Notes under the pieces: generated by a model
The model's database searches: none
Seen by the model: the letters and a program-made list of their open reading frames with translations, nothing else
Told to the model about the DNA's origin: nothing
Made by a program: the position numbers and the translations under genes
Source of the DNA: Chloroflexota bacterium
Lineage (GTDB): Bacteria; Chloroflexota; Anaerolineae; Anaerolineales; UBA4823
Direction of reading: 5' to 3'
DNA: 23,561 nt
Assembly (NCBI GenBank): GCA_012798185.1
Contig: JAAZNS010000337.1
Span: forward strand, 1 to 23,561
In this document: positions 8,301 through 15,524 of the stretch, piece after piece
How positions within the stretch are numbered: position 1 is the first letter of the stretch
Layout of the letters: each line of letters begins with the position of its first letter

Positions 8301-8810
8301 TTATTAGCCCAAGCTGTAAAACAGCTGCGCCAGGAATCCACTGCACCACTGCCCCAGACAAGGCTAATTTCCGAAGCAGAAAATGGCATACCGGTTAATG
8401 TGGATTTACCTTTGCAAGTGAGCATTCCACCCGATTATGTTCCACAAAAGAGCATGCGCCTGCGCTTATACCGTCGTCTGGCAAGTGCCCAATCGATTAG
8501 TGAACTTAATGACCTGGAAGATGAATTTAAGGATCGGTTTGGAACGATACCCGAATTAGTTCAAAACCTATTTTTCCAATTAAAGGTTAAAATACTGGCT
8601 GAAAGAGCTGGTTTATCTTCGATAACCAGTGAAAACGGGCAATTGGTGCTGAGATATCCTGAAGGGAAATTACCGCAAAGTTTTCCAGAGCTCAATCCAG
8701 CAATACGTATTGGAAAAACTGCTTTATGGCTTTCTTATAAAAATAATCCCGACTGGGCAAAAATAATCTTTGAAACTTTGCAACAATTAAACAAACTTCA
8801 ACATGCATGA
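5346..8810 (+). CDS. mfd: Transcription-repair coupling factor
   Basis: An ATP-driven translocase that removes RNA polymerase stalled at DNA damage and recruits UvrA. At 1154 residues it has normal length. The N-terminal third is the UvrB-like region (FARRGGILDLWPP, about 180). The CarD-like RNA-polymerase-interacting domain starts near 480 (GDYVVHVDHGIGIF). The helicase core has Walker A GDVGYGKTE (about 635), DEEQRF (about 737) and the motif VI region QLRGRVGRG. A TRCF C-terminal domain follows. No strong ribosome site precedes ATG 5346. The last eight bases overlap the next gene, tying this repair gene to the sugar-modification genes downstream. Confidence 0.97.
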   Translation: MLLSSLITPISNSITKLLDAVEAGEKISPLGLRRASRLPLLSALQWSLNRPILLLTDRTDHALTLLDELALWLPDHPRLLFSEPNPLFYENAAWSDNTRRDRLQVLTLLAIYHIPGAIKPEKHPVIIAPARAVMTRTMPRRDFLKATRTLKPGQFINPEEIIRYWISIGYDTVNTVINPGQFARRGGILDLWPPLNPLPMRIELFGDEIESIREFEPSTQRTVKSNHNTNENKFLVSPAREFLLPHSQSIEENQQPIEFSEFHIPLIHLTPASVLDYLPAEALILVDDFQSFQETIDEIEEQSIKVRQDYQKDGTLDDNFPVPYLTKSDITDFLQSRQIIDFGYSTEFQYEETPESSIAHQFSVCPRFAGRLKPFIDHVADSSSLGEKIVVVSRQKSRLEELWLERTAEPPQPISNGEVIPEGNLHPPMVEFIQGSLTEGWKFTPNQGSPVQLLTDGEIFGWRRPEPRQRPRTIANAPEATFADFQAGDYVVHVDHGIGIFVGLVNRMIDGSEREYLCVEYADEAQLFVPVHQADRLSSYVGPDNRRPSLSRLGSAEWRSIKSHVKEAVVEVAEDLLKLYAQRNIINGYQFSPDTPWQKELEASFPYIETEDQLRVLEEVKNDMQTPRPMDRLICGDVGYGKTEVALRAAFKAVMDGKQVAMLVPTTVLAQQHFDTFCQRLAAFPVEVEMLSRFRTPGEQREILKKLEDGKIDIIIGTHRLLSSDVKIKDLGLLIIDEEQRFGVTHKETLKKMRTEVDVLTLTATPIPRTLYMALTGVRDISTINTPPEERLPVSTYVGPYHPSLVRRAVLRELERGGQVFFVHNRVQTIQGMRHHLEQLVPEARIAVAHGQMPENELSERMKLFTRGEVDILLSTSIIESGLDIPNANTLIVDRADTFGLAQLYQLRGRVGRGAQRAYAYFFRHTRKLPTLEGQQRLDTIAENTELGAGFSVAMRDLEIRGTGDILGTRQHGHIAAIGFHLYTRLLAQAVKQLRQESTAPLPQTRLISEAENGIPVNVDLPLQVSIPPDYVPQKSMRLRLYRRLASAQSISELNDLEDEFKDRFGTIPELVQNLFFQLKVKILAERAGLSSITSENGQLVLRYPEGKLPQSFPELNPAIRIGKTALWLSYKNNPDWAKIIFETLQQLNKLQHA

Positions 8811-9420
8811 TATTCCGCTTTCGAAACGAACATTCGATCTGATATTAACCATTCCCGGGTTCTTGTTGATATCGCCAATTTTAATCATCATTTCGATCAT
8901 GATATTCCTAATCGATGGTACTCCTGTTCTCTTCACACAAGTTAGAACTGGTTTACATGGAAAACTCTTCAATATTTACAAATTCCGCACCATGAGCAAC
9001 CGCCGGGACTCTTCAGGTAATTTACTGCCCGATACCTACCGTATCACTCCTCTGGGAAAATTTCTGCGTTCCACCAGTCTGGATGAATTGCCTGAATTGT
9101 TGAATGTGTTACGTGGAGAAATGAGCCTGGTGGGACCAAGGCCATTATTACCTCAATATCTGGATCGATACTCACCTGAACAAGCCCGCCGGCACGAAGT
9201 TTTGCCCGGTATGGCTGGATGGGCACAAGTCAACGGCAGAAATGCTTTATCTTGGGAAGACAAATTCCGGTTGGATGTTTGGTATGTAGACCATTGGTCT
9301 TTATGGCTAGATATCAAAATATTAATCATGACTCTCTATAAGATTTTAAAACGAGAAGGCATCAGCCAGCCTGGACACGCCACCGCAGAAGAATTCATGG
9401 GGAATCAAAACCATGAATAA
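8803..9420 (+). CDS. PglC-type monotopic phosphoglycosyl transferase
   Basis: Transfers a sugar phosphate from a UDP-sugar to undecaprenyl phosphate at the inner membrane face, the first membrane step in building a glycan. At 205 residues it has the size of the minimal PglC form. Residues about 11-38 form the re-entrant membrane helix. KFRTM (60-64), the Asp94-Glu95 catalytic pair in SLDELPELL, and SLVGPRPLLPQY are all present. Start ATG 8803 lies inside the end of mfd, and the stop overlaps the E1 alpha start by eight bases, so translation is probably coupled. The sugar cannot be read from sequence. The downstream PglD-like acyltransferase domain suggests an amino sugar of the bacillosamine type. 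Confidence 0.9.
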   Translation: MHDIPLSKRTFDLILTIPGFLLISPILIIISIMIFLIDGTPVLFTQVRTGLHGKLFNIYKFRTMSNRRDSSGNLLPDTYRITPLGKFLRSTSLDELPELLNVLRGEMSLVGPRPLLPQYLDRYSPEQARRHEVLPGMAGWAQVNGRNALSWEDKFRLDVWYVDHWSLWLDIKILIMTLYKILKREGISQPGHATAEEFMGNQNHE

Positions 9421-10333
9421 TGCATCGCTTTATCGCAGCTTGTTCCGTATCCGCCTTTTTGAAGAGACGGTTTTGGATAATTTTTCCCGCGGAATTTTTA
9501 GCGGCACCACCCATACTTGCCTGGGTCAGGAAGCTAATGCTGTTGGCGTTATAACTGGGATTGATGAAAACGATATTATCTTCAGCAATCACCGCTGTCA
9601 TGGTCATTATTTAGCATACGGCGGAGATATGCGTTCTTTGTTTGCAGAGTTAATGGGAAAGGCAACCGGAGTTTGCGGGGGCAGAGGCGGATCTCAGCAT
9701 ATTCATTGGAGGAATTTTTACACCAATGGCGTTCAAGGCGGTATCGTACCCATTGCCACTGGAATGGCATATGCAGAAAAATTACTCCATCACGCTTCCA
9801 TTGCTATTGCTTTCTTGGGAGATGGCACGTTTGGCGAAGGTGTAATTTACGAAGCCTTTAATATCGCGTCATTATGGCAAATTCCAATCCTGTACGTCGT
9901 TGAAAACAACCGCATTGCCCAAACTACTCCTATCGAAGCAGCCGTTGTCGGAAGTATTTCTGCCCGCTTCCATGCATTTAATATCCCTGTGTTTGAACTC
10001 GATTCCAGCGACGTGCTCGAGATTTTGCCCGCAGCGCAATTGGTTATCCATGAAACTCGTTCAAAATGTAAACCTCAGGCTTTGATTCTGAACACTTACC
10101 GATTTGGTCCACATTCAAAAGGCGATGACCTCCGCAGTAAAGAATATCTTGATGAAATACGGTGTGACCGTGATCCTGTTACGATACATGGAAATCGTCT
10201 TTCAAATGATGAACGACTTGCAATCGAGAAGGAAGTTGCTTTGGAAGTGGATACTGCTTATCAAGAGGCTTTGAAAGATCCCCTACCTTCATGGGATGGT
10301 TTTAAATCAAAAACACATAGCCCGAACAGTTAA
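9413..10333 (+). CDS. 2-oxoacid dehydrogenase E1 component, alpha subunit
   Basis: A thiamine-diphosphate enzyme subunit that decarboxylates a 2-oxoacid and, with the beta subunit, reductively acylates a lipoyl domain. The 306-residue protein is close to AcoA/PdhA in length. Visible motifs are GTTHTCLGQEANAVG, GGRGGSQH (89-96), and the ThDP site GDG (136-138) ending at ENN (164-166). The partner beta gene starts three bases after the stop. The set lies in a glycan gene string beside a lipoyl-acyltransferase fusion rather than with a standard E2 and E3, so a role in making acylated sugars is more likely than central pyruvate oxidation. The 2-oxoacid substrate cannot be told from sequence. Confidence 0.92.
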   Translation: MNNASLYRSLFRIRLFEETVLDNFSRGIFSGTTHTCLGQEANAVGVITGIDENDIIFSNHRCHGHYLAYGGDMRSLFAELMGKATGVCGGRGGSQHIHWRNFYTNGVQGGIVPIATGMAYAEKLLHHASIAIAFLGDGTFGEGVIYEAFNIASLWQIPILYVVENNRIAQTTPIEAAVVGSISARFHAFNIPVFELDSSDVLEILPAAQLVIHETRSKCKPQALILNTYRFGPHSKGDDLRSKEYLDEIRCDRDPVTIHGNRLSNDERLAIEKEVALEVDTAYQEALKDPLPSWDGFKSKTHSPNS

Positions 10334-10336
10334 TCT

Positions 10337-11389
10337 ATGGAAAACACCGTCCTCTCTTCTTTGAACTCTGCTTTGCACCGGGCACTTGCCATGGATGAAC
10401 GGGTATATGTATTGGGCGAAGATATCATCGATCCATACGGCGGCGCGTTTAAAGTGACCCGCGGGTTATCACAAGCTTTTCCAAAGCGGGTTTTCTCAAC
10501 CCCCATCTCAGAAGCAGGTATTGTGGGTTTAGCTGCGGGAATGGCTTTGCGCGGGCTGCATCCGGTGGTGGAAATTATGTTTGGAGATTTCTTATCCCTA
10601 GCAGCAGATCAAATAATCAACCATCTAAGTAAATTCAGATGGATGTATAACGAACAGGTACAATTACCGCTGGTCATCCGTACGCCAATGGGCGGAAGGC
10701 GCGGTTATGGGCCTACCCATAGCCAGACCCTTGAAAAAATATTTCTGGGAATTCCGGGGCTGCGTGTGATTGCTTCAACAACTTTTAACGATCCTGGTAC
10801 TTTATTACTCGATGCAATACTAAATACCCAAGAACCGGTTTTATTCATTGAAAATAAACTGCTTTACCCCTTGCCTTTAAAAACTACTGAAGATCTTCTG
10901 GATTTCGATCTGGTTACGGTTGGAAGCAATACACAAAAACCATTGACCGATAACAGCAAAATGATGGTTCATTGCACATCATTTAACTTGTCGATTCGCG
11001 GAGCGCCTTCTCCCAGCCTCACCCTGCTTGCCTATGGATATATGGCAGAATTGGCGCAAAAAGCTATCTATCGATTAGCCTATGAATATGAAGTTTTCGC
11101 CGAATTGATCATATTAACCCAATTGGCACCCTTCGATATATCTGCCATACTTGCCTCGGTTCAAAATACAAGCCGTTTACTGGTAATGGAAGAAGGTACC
11201 TTATCTCTGGGCTGGGGAGCAGAAATTGTGGCAAGAATTGCCGAAGCTTCAAGCTCCAATCATATATTATTTAAACGCCTGGCAGCTAAAGATTTCCCGG
11301 TGCCGGCATCTCTCCAGCTGGAAGAAACCTATTTTCCTGGTGAGGATGATATCATACAAGCAGGTTTACAACTGACGGGCAGAATATAG
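10337..11389 (+). CDS. 2-oxoacid dehydrogenase E1 component, beta subunit
   Basis: The transketolase-like beta subunit of E1. GEDIIDPYGGAFKVTRGL, ISEAGIVGLAAGMALRG with the ThDP-activating Glu, and VVEIMFGDFLSLAADQI are classical. At 350 residues it is about 25 longer than usual. The extra length lies at about residues 190-225, between LLYPLP and LTLLAYGYM, where most homologues carry a short strand with a PLGKA-like motif that is missing here. The C-terminal domain (VMEEGTLSLGWGAEIVARI) is normal. It is packed tightly between E1 alpha and the lipoyl-acyltransferase gene, with 3- and 12-base gaps, which supports a three-protein complex. Confidence 0.92.
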   Translation: MENTVLSSLNSALHRALAMDERVYVLGEDIIDPYGGAFKVTRGLSQAFPKRVFSTPISEAGIVGLAAGMALRGLHPVVEIMFGDFLSLAADQIINHLSKFRWMYNEQVQLPLVIRTPMGGRRGYGPTHSQTLEKIFLGIPGLRVIASTTFNDPGTLLLDAILNTQEPVLFIENKLLYPLPLKTTEDLLDFDLVTVGSNTQKPLTDNSKMMVHCTSFNLSIRGAPSPSLTLLAYGYMAELAQKAIYRLAYEYEVFAELIILTQLAPFDISAILASVQNTSRLLVMEEGTLSLGWGAEIVARIAEASSSNHILFKRLAAKDFPVPASLQLEETYFPGEDDIIQAGLQLTGRI

Positions 11390-11401
11390 GAATAAATTCC
11401 C

Positions 11402-12520
11402 ATGAACGACCAATCCATCATTGCAGTTAAGGCACCTCTGGTAAATCCGAATGAACCACTAGCTTATATAACTTCCCTTTATGTGGTTGAAGGTCAAAAA
11501 GTGAATAAAGGAGACCTCCTGTGTACGTTAGAAACTACGAAAGCGGTCATGGATTTGGCAGCTGATAGAGATGGTTATATTGTGAAATTAAACTACAAAT
11601 CAGGGAATTATGTGGCTGCAGAAGAAATTTTATGTTTCATTGCTTCATCTCCCGATGTAAAGCCTGAACCAATAACAGCTTCATCGAAATCTCTGGAAGA
11701 AAAGTCGATCGAAGAACTCCCAGCTGGCTTGCGTATAACAAACCCTGCGCTCGCCCTGGCGAGGGAAAACCGTTTAGATCTGACGAAATTTCCAACTAAC
11801 ACTCTGGTGACCGAAGCGATGGTGCGTGCTGCCCTGAACGAATTTCCCTTAGTTAAAGACCAACAAAAAGTCAGACCAACAGACCAACATGCCATCATCA
11901 TTTTTGGGAGCGGCGGACACGGCAAAACTTTAGTCGAACTTATCCGCACTTCGGATGCCTTTCACATTGTCGGTTTCGTTGACGATAAAATACAAAAGGG
12001 TGAAAAAGTTATGGATATCCCTATCCTGGGGGGTGAGGAAGTGCTGCCAGAGCTACTGGATCAGGGTGTTTTTCAGGCGGTCAATGCGGTGGGCGGCATC
12101 GGTAATATTCAAAGCCGAATTCAGGTATTCGAACGTTTAGCAAAAGCTGGTTTCTCCTTCCCCACGCTGGTACACCCTACAGCATTTGTAGAACCCAGTG
12201 CCCAGCTTTCACCCGGAGCGCAAATATTTGCTCATGCTTACGTTGGTAGTGAAGCCAGGATAGGCATGGGTGTTATCGTTAATACCGGCGCGATTGTCTC
12301 GCATGATTGTCAGATTGGCAATTACACCAACCTCTCTCCGGGTGCCATGCTGGCTGGCGAAGTAACCGTCGGTGAAGCGACCTTGATCGGCATGGGTGTC
12401 ACGATCAACCTGCAGGTAAAAATTGGCAGCCGGGCGCGTATTGGCAACAGCGCTGTTATCAAAAGCGACGTCCCCGATTCGTGCATCGTTCGAGCGGGGT
12501 CAATCTGGCCGGTTTTATAA
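11402..12520 (+). CDS. Lipoyl domain + peripheral-subunit-binding domain + PglD/NeuD-like acyltransferase fusion
   Basis: A 372-residue composite protein. Residues 5-80 are a biotinyl/lipoyl domain with the modified lysine expected at Lys47 in LETTKAVMDL. Residues 111-146 resemble the E2 peripheral-subunit-binding domain (ITNPALALARENRLDLTKF). From 162 on it is a PglD/NeuD-type sugar acyltransferase: a Rossmann-like FGSGGHGKTLVEL segment, then a left-handed beta-helix of hexapeptide repeats with the likely catalytic His301-Asp302 (IVSHDCQIGNY), matching His-Glu of PglD. The normal E2 catalytic domain with its HHxxxDG motif is absent. With E1 alpha and E1 beta immediately upstream, the likely reaction is 2-oxoacid decarboxylation, acyl-lipoyl formation, then acyl transfer to an amino sugar. 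The domain calls are strong; the reaction is inferred. Confidence 0.88.
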   Translation: MNDQSIIAVKAPLVNPNEPLAYITSLYVVEGQKVNKGDLLCTLETTKAVMDLAADRDGYIVKLNYKSGNYVAAEEILCFIASSPDVKPEPITASSKSLEEKSIEELPAGLRITNPALALARENRLDLTKFPTNTLVTEAMVRAALNEFPLVKDQQKVRPTDQHAIIIFGSGGHGKTLVELIRTSDAFHIVGFVDDKIQKGEKVMDIPILGGEEVLPELLDQGVFQAVNAVGGIGNIQSRIQVFERLAKAGFSFPTLVHPTAFVEPSAQLSPGAQIFAHAYVGSEARIGMGVIVNTGAIVSHDCQIGNYTNLSPGAMLAGEVTVGEATLIGMGVTINLQVKIGSRARIGNSAVIKSDVPDSCIVRAGSIWPVL

Positions 12521-12679
12521 AGAATTCAATTATCTGTTTTCGAGGTTATTCATTATTGATGATTCCGAATTCTTTGAAAATAGCCCCCTCCCCTTCCTTG
12601 GAAAATATACAATTTCCGATAATTATCTAACACTCCAGCTTATGCCTAATATCCAGGGAATAGGTGTATAAAGATCTGC

Positions 12680-13366
12680 CTACCTTACCCCGTAAAATTT
12701 TACATTTTTCTCAAATATTTTTGCTAACCGATTTAGTTCTTTATCATTATAAGTCTCTTCTTTATGCTGTTTATCATCACCCAGCCTTAAAGGTGAAAAT
12801 TTTTGCAGATAATATTTCTTCGCGCCCTTGATCGAATCGGCAATCTTTTGTAAATCTTCACGAACAAGCGATTTAACGACAGTGGTCAGAAACTCATAAT
12901 CCACGTTAGCGTCAATTACCAATTGAATGGTTTTTTTTAATTTTTCGGCAGGCACCTGCCATCCAACAATTTTTGAATATTCTTCAAGTGGAGCCTTCAC
13001 ATCAATTGCCAGGTAATCTACCAAGTTCAGCTCGATCATTGTTTTTAGTACTTCTGGTCTGCTGCCATTACTATCGAGTTTTATCAGAAAGCCTTTGTCT
13101 TTTATTCTTTTCATGACCTCAATTAAATCAGCATGTTGGGTTGGTTCCCCTCCAGTGATACAGACAGCCTCCAGTTTCCCTTTGCGTTTCTCAAGAAAAT
13201 CATAAATTTCAATAAGCGGGATTTCCGGGGAATACAATTCAGGAAAGACAAGTTCTGGATTATGGCAATACCAGCAACGAAAATTGCATCCTTGGGTAAA
13301 AATAACCGCACAGATCTTTCCCGGGTATTCGATTAACGAAAATTTCTGAAACCCTCCTACTTTCAT
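12680..13366 (-). CDS. nrdG: Anaerobic ribonucleotide reductase activating enzyme (radical SAM)
   Basis: A radical S-adenosylmethionine enzyme that installs the glycyl radical on NrdD. Cys27, Cys31 and Cys34 in TQGCNFRCWYCHNPE bind the 4Fe-4S cluster, and ITGGEPTQ is the SAM-binding GGE motif. The 228-residue length fits the NrdG2 type. The frame is open upstream to 13585, but that stretch overlaps nrdD in another frame. ATG 13366 gives the expected MKVGGFQKFSLIEYPG start, seven bases after the nrdD stop. Co-transcription with nrdD is nearly certain. Its stop faces the end of the lipoyl-acyltransferase gene across 159 bases. Confidence 0.95.
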   Translation of the reverse strand: MKVGGFQKFSLIEYPGKICAVIFTQGCNFRCWYCHNPELVFPELYSPEIPLIEIYDFLEKRKGKLEAVCITGGEPTQHADLIEVMKRIKDKGFLIKLDSNGSRPEVLKTMIELNLVDYLAIDVKAPLEEYSKIVGWQVPAEKLKKTIQLVIDANVDYEFLTTVVKSLVREDLQKIADSIKGAKKYYLQKFSPLRLGDDKQHKEETYNDKELNRLAKIFEKNVKFYGVR

Positions 13367-13373
13367 AGCAAAT

Positions 13374-15467
13374 CTAGACTCGAAAAGTTTTTCTAATTTG
13401 AAATTCCGCTCTTTTCCCGTCGTTCCATTGGTCAACAGGTCGTAAATAACCAACAATTCTTGAATAAACTTCACATTCTGTACCGCATTTTTCACACACT
13501 GCCACCTCACCAGCAAGGTATCCATGATTCGGACAGACACTAAAAGTTGGTGATATAGTGAAATAAGGCAAACGATAATTTTCACAAATTATTTTTACCA
13601 AATTTTTCACACACTCTGCTTCGTTGATTCTTTCCCCCAAAAATAAATGCAACACAGTACCTCCCGTATATTTTATCTGCAAATTTTCTTGCAGGTCCAG
13701 CGCTTCGAAAATATCACTGGTGTAATTCACAGGAAGCTGAGTAGAGTTTGTATAAAAGGGATTTTTCGTATCCTTCCCTATTCCATTAGCAAAAACCGAA
13801 TTTTTATATCTCTTTTGGTCAGAAAGCGCTAATCGGTATGATGTACCTTCAGCTGGTGTTGCTTCTAGATTATAGTTATTGCCTGTTTCTATCTGGAATG
13901 ACAGAAGTAATTCTTTCATAAAATCTAATACCTGCTCGGCAAACTGTCTACCGTTATCTGAAACAATATTTTCACCAAAAAGATTGAGAAGTGCTTCGTT
14001 CATTCCAACGATTCCAATCGTTGAAAAATGATTTTTCCAATAACAGTTATACCGGGCTTTGATATTCCTCAAATAGAATTTCGTATAAGGGTATAAATTC
14101 GCGTCAGTAAACCTCTCCAATACTTTTCTTTTGATTTCCAAGCTCTCCTTCGCAAGAATCATTAATTCTTTGAGTCTCTGTAAAAATTCTTCTTTATTCC
14201 TAGTTTCGTAACCGATACGGGGCAGGTTAATGGTTACCACTCCAATCGAACCAGTCAGTGGATTTGCACCAAAAAGACCTCCTCCACGCTTTTCTAATTG
14301 TCGGTTGTCAATTCTTAATCGGCAACACATAGAACGAGCGTCTTCAGGATTCATGTCAGAATTAATGAAATTTGAAAAATAAGGTAAACCGTATTTACCC
14401 GTAACATACCATAATGATTTACTGATATCGCTGGTCCAATCAAAATCCTTAGTGATGTTATATGTCGGGATTGGAAATGTGAAAACTCTGCCACTTGCAT
14501 CTCCTTCAGCCATTACCTCCAGAAATGCTTTATTAAATATTTCCATTTCCTTATCAAAATCCTGATAAGTTTCTTGCATTGGCTGCCCACCAATGATCAC
14601 CGGCTGCGTGGATAAGTGTTTGGGAACGGTCAAATCAAGGGTGACATTGGTAAAAGGGGTCTGAAAACCCACTCTGGTGGGGACATTGATGTTAAATAAA
14701 AACTCCTGAAGCGCTTGCCTTACCTCTTTATAAGTAAGGTTGTCATATCGAATAAATGGGGCTAGCAGCGTATCAAAATTGCTAAACGCTTGTGCACCGG
14801 CTGCTTCACCCTGAAGCGTATAGAAAAAATTGACTATCTGACCTAAAGCAGCTCTGAAATGCTTTGGTGGCTTGCTTGAGATTTTCCCCTTGATGCCTGT
14901 AAAACCTTCCAACAGTAAGTCTTGCAAATCCCAACCAACACAATATACCGAGAGGATATTCAAATCGTGGATATGAAAATCCCCCGTTTTATGAGCCATA
15001 CAAATTCGTTCGGGGTAAATCTTATTCAGCCAATAATTCTTACTAACTTCACTCGATATGTAATTGTTCAAGCCTTGCAAAGAATACGACATATTACTGT
15101 TTTCTTTTACTTGCCAATCCTTTTTATTAAGATAATTATCAACAAGACCGTTATTTACCGCATCTGCAATTTCACGAAGTTGTTTGTGTTGGGCGCGGTA
15201 AAGAATATATGCCCTGGCTGTTTTTTTAAAGCGAGAATCTAAAAGTGTATCTTCAACGATATCTTGGACCTGTTCAACAGAAAGAATATTATTACCTGCT
15301 CCCCTGATAATCCTGGTTACTACACTTTGTGCTAGTTTTTCTGCTTGAGTATAATCAAATTCTCCAGTTGCTTTACCCGCTTTACTGATAGCCAAAGCTA
15401 TTTTTTCCTGATCAAAAGGAACGATTTTACCATTGCGTTTTTTGATTTTTTTTATTTGTGTTTGCAT
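13374..15467 (-). CDS. nrdD: Anaerobic (class III) ribonucleoside-triphosphate reductase
   Basis: Reduces ribonucleoside triphosphates to deoxy forms with an oxygen-sensitive glycyl radical, without B12. The 697-residue protein starts with an ATP-cone (about 3-95) for allosteric control. A conserved Cys381-Cys382 pair (SMCCRLRIDNRQL) sits in the catalytic core. Near the end are four zinc cysteines (645, 658, 661, 665), and the glycyl-radical residue is Gly673 in RIVGYLRPV. ATG 15467 has no clear Shine-Dalgarno; only 13 bases separate it from the terminator of the cobalamin riboswitch, so expression should depend on read-through. nrdG follows directly. Confidence 0.96.
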   Translation of the reverse strand: MQTQIKKIKKRNGKIVPFDQEKIALAISKAGKATGEFDYTQAEKLAQSVVTRIIRGAGNNILSVEQVQDIVEDTLLDSRFKKTARAYILYRAQHKQLREIADAVNNGLVDNYLNKKDWQVKENSNMSYSLQGLNNYISSEVSKNYWLNKIYPERICMAHKTGDFHIHDLNILSVYCVGWDLQDLLLEGFTGIKGKISSKPPKHFRAALGQIVNFFYTLQGEAAGAQAFSNFDTLLAPFIRYDNLTYKEVRQALQEFLFNINVPTRVGFQTPFTNVTLDLTVPKHLSTQPVIIGGQPMQETYQDFDKEMEIFNKAFLEVMAEGDASGRVFTFPIPTYNITKDFDWTSDISKSLWYVTGKYGLPYFSNFINSDMNPEDARSMCCRLRIDNRQLEKRGGGLFGANPLTGSIGVVTINLPRIGYETRNKEEFLQRLKELMILAKESLEIKRKVLERFTDANLYPYTKFYLRNIKARYNCYWKNHFSTIGIVGMNEALLNLFGENIVSDNGRQFAEQVLDFMKELLLSFQIETGNNYNLEATPAEGTSYRLALSDQKRYKNSVFANGIGKDTKNPFYTNSTQLPVNYTSDIFEALDLQENLQIKYTGGTVLHLFLGERINEAECVKNLVKIICENYRLPYFTISPTFSVCPNHGYLAGEVAVCEKCGTECEVYSRIVGYLRPVDQWNDGKRAEFQIRKTFRV

Positions 15468-15480
15468 ATCGTTTAATCAA

Positions 15481-15511
15481 CAAAAAGACCTGGCTCAAAA
15501 TGCCAAGTCTT
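15481..15511 (-). terminator. Rho-independent terminator in the nrdD leader
   Basis: On minus, AAGACTTGGC (15511-15502), a seven-base loop and GCCAGGTCTT (15494-15485) form a ten-pair stem with one G-U pair, running straight into TTTTTG. It stands between the riboswitch core and the nrdD start, which marks it as the expression platform. Confidence 0.85.
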
Positions 15512-15524
15512 AAATACTATATGC

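Noticed and set aside
9413..12520. Annotation as an ordinary pyruvate or acetoin dehydrogenase operon
   Set aside because: No E2 catalytic domain with HHxxxDG and no E3 gene are present. The lipoyl gene ends in a PglD/NeuD-type domain and the set sits behind a sugar transferase.
12521..12679. Terminator between the convergent lipoyl-acyltransferase and nrdG genes
   Set aside because: AAAGAATTC/GAATTCTTT and GGAAA/TTTCC repeats exist, but one has a loop of about 40 bases, both are A/T-rich, and neither has a good T-run.
13367..13585. N-terminal extension of nrdG back to 13585
   Set aside because: The extra 73 residues overlap nrdD in another frame and look like no NrdG N-terminus; ATG 13366 gives the standard start.
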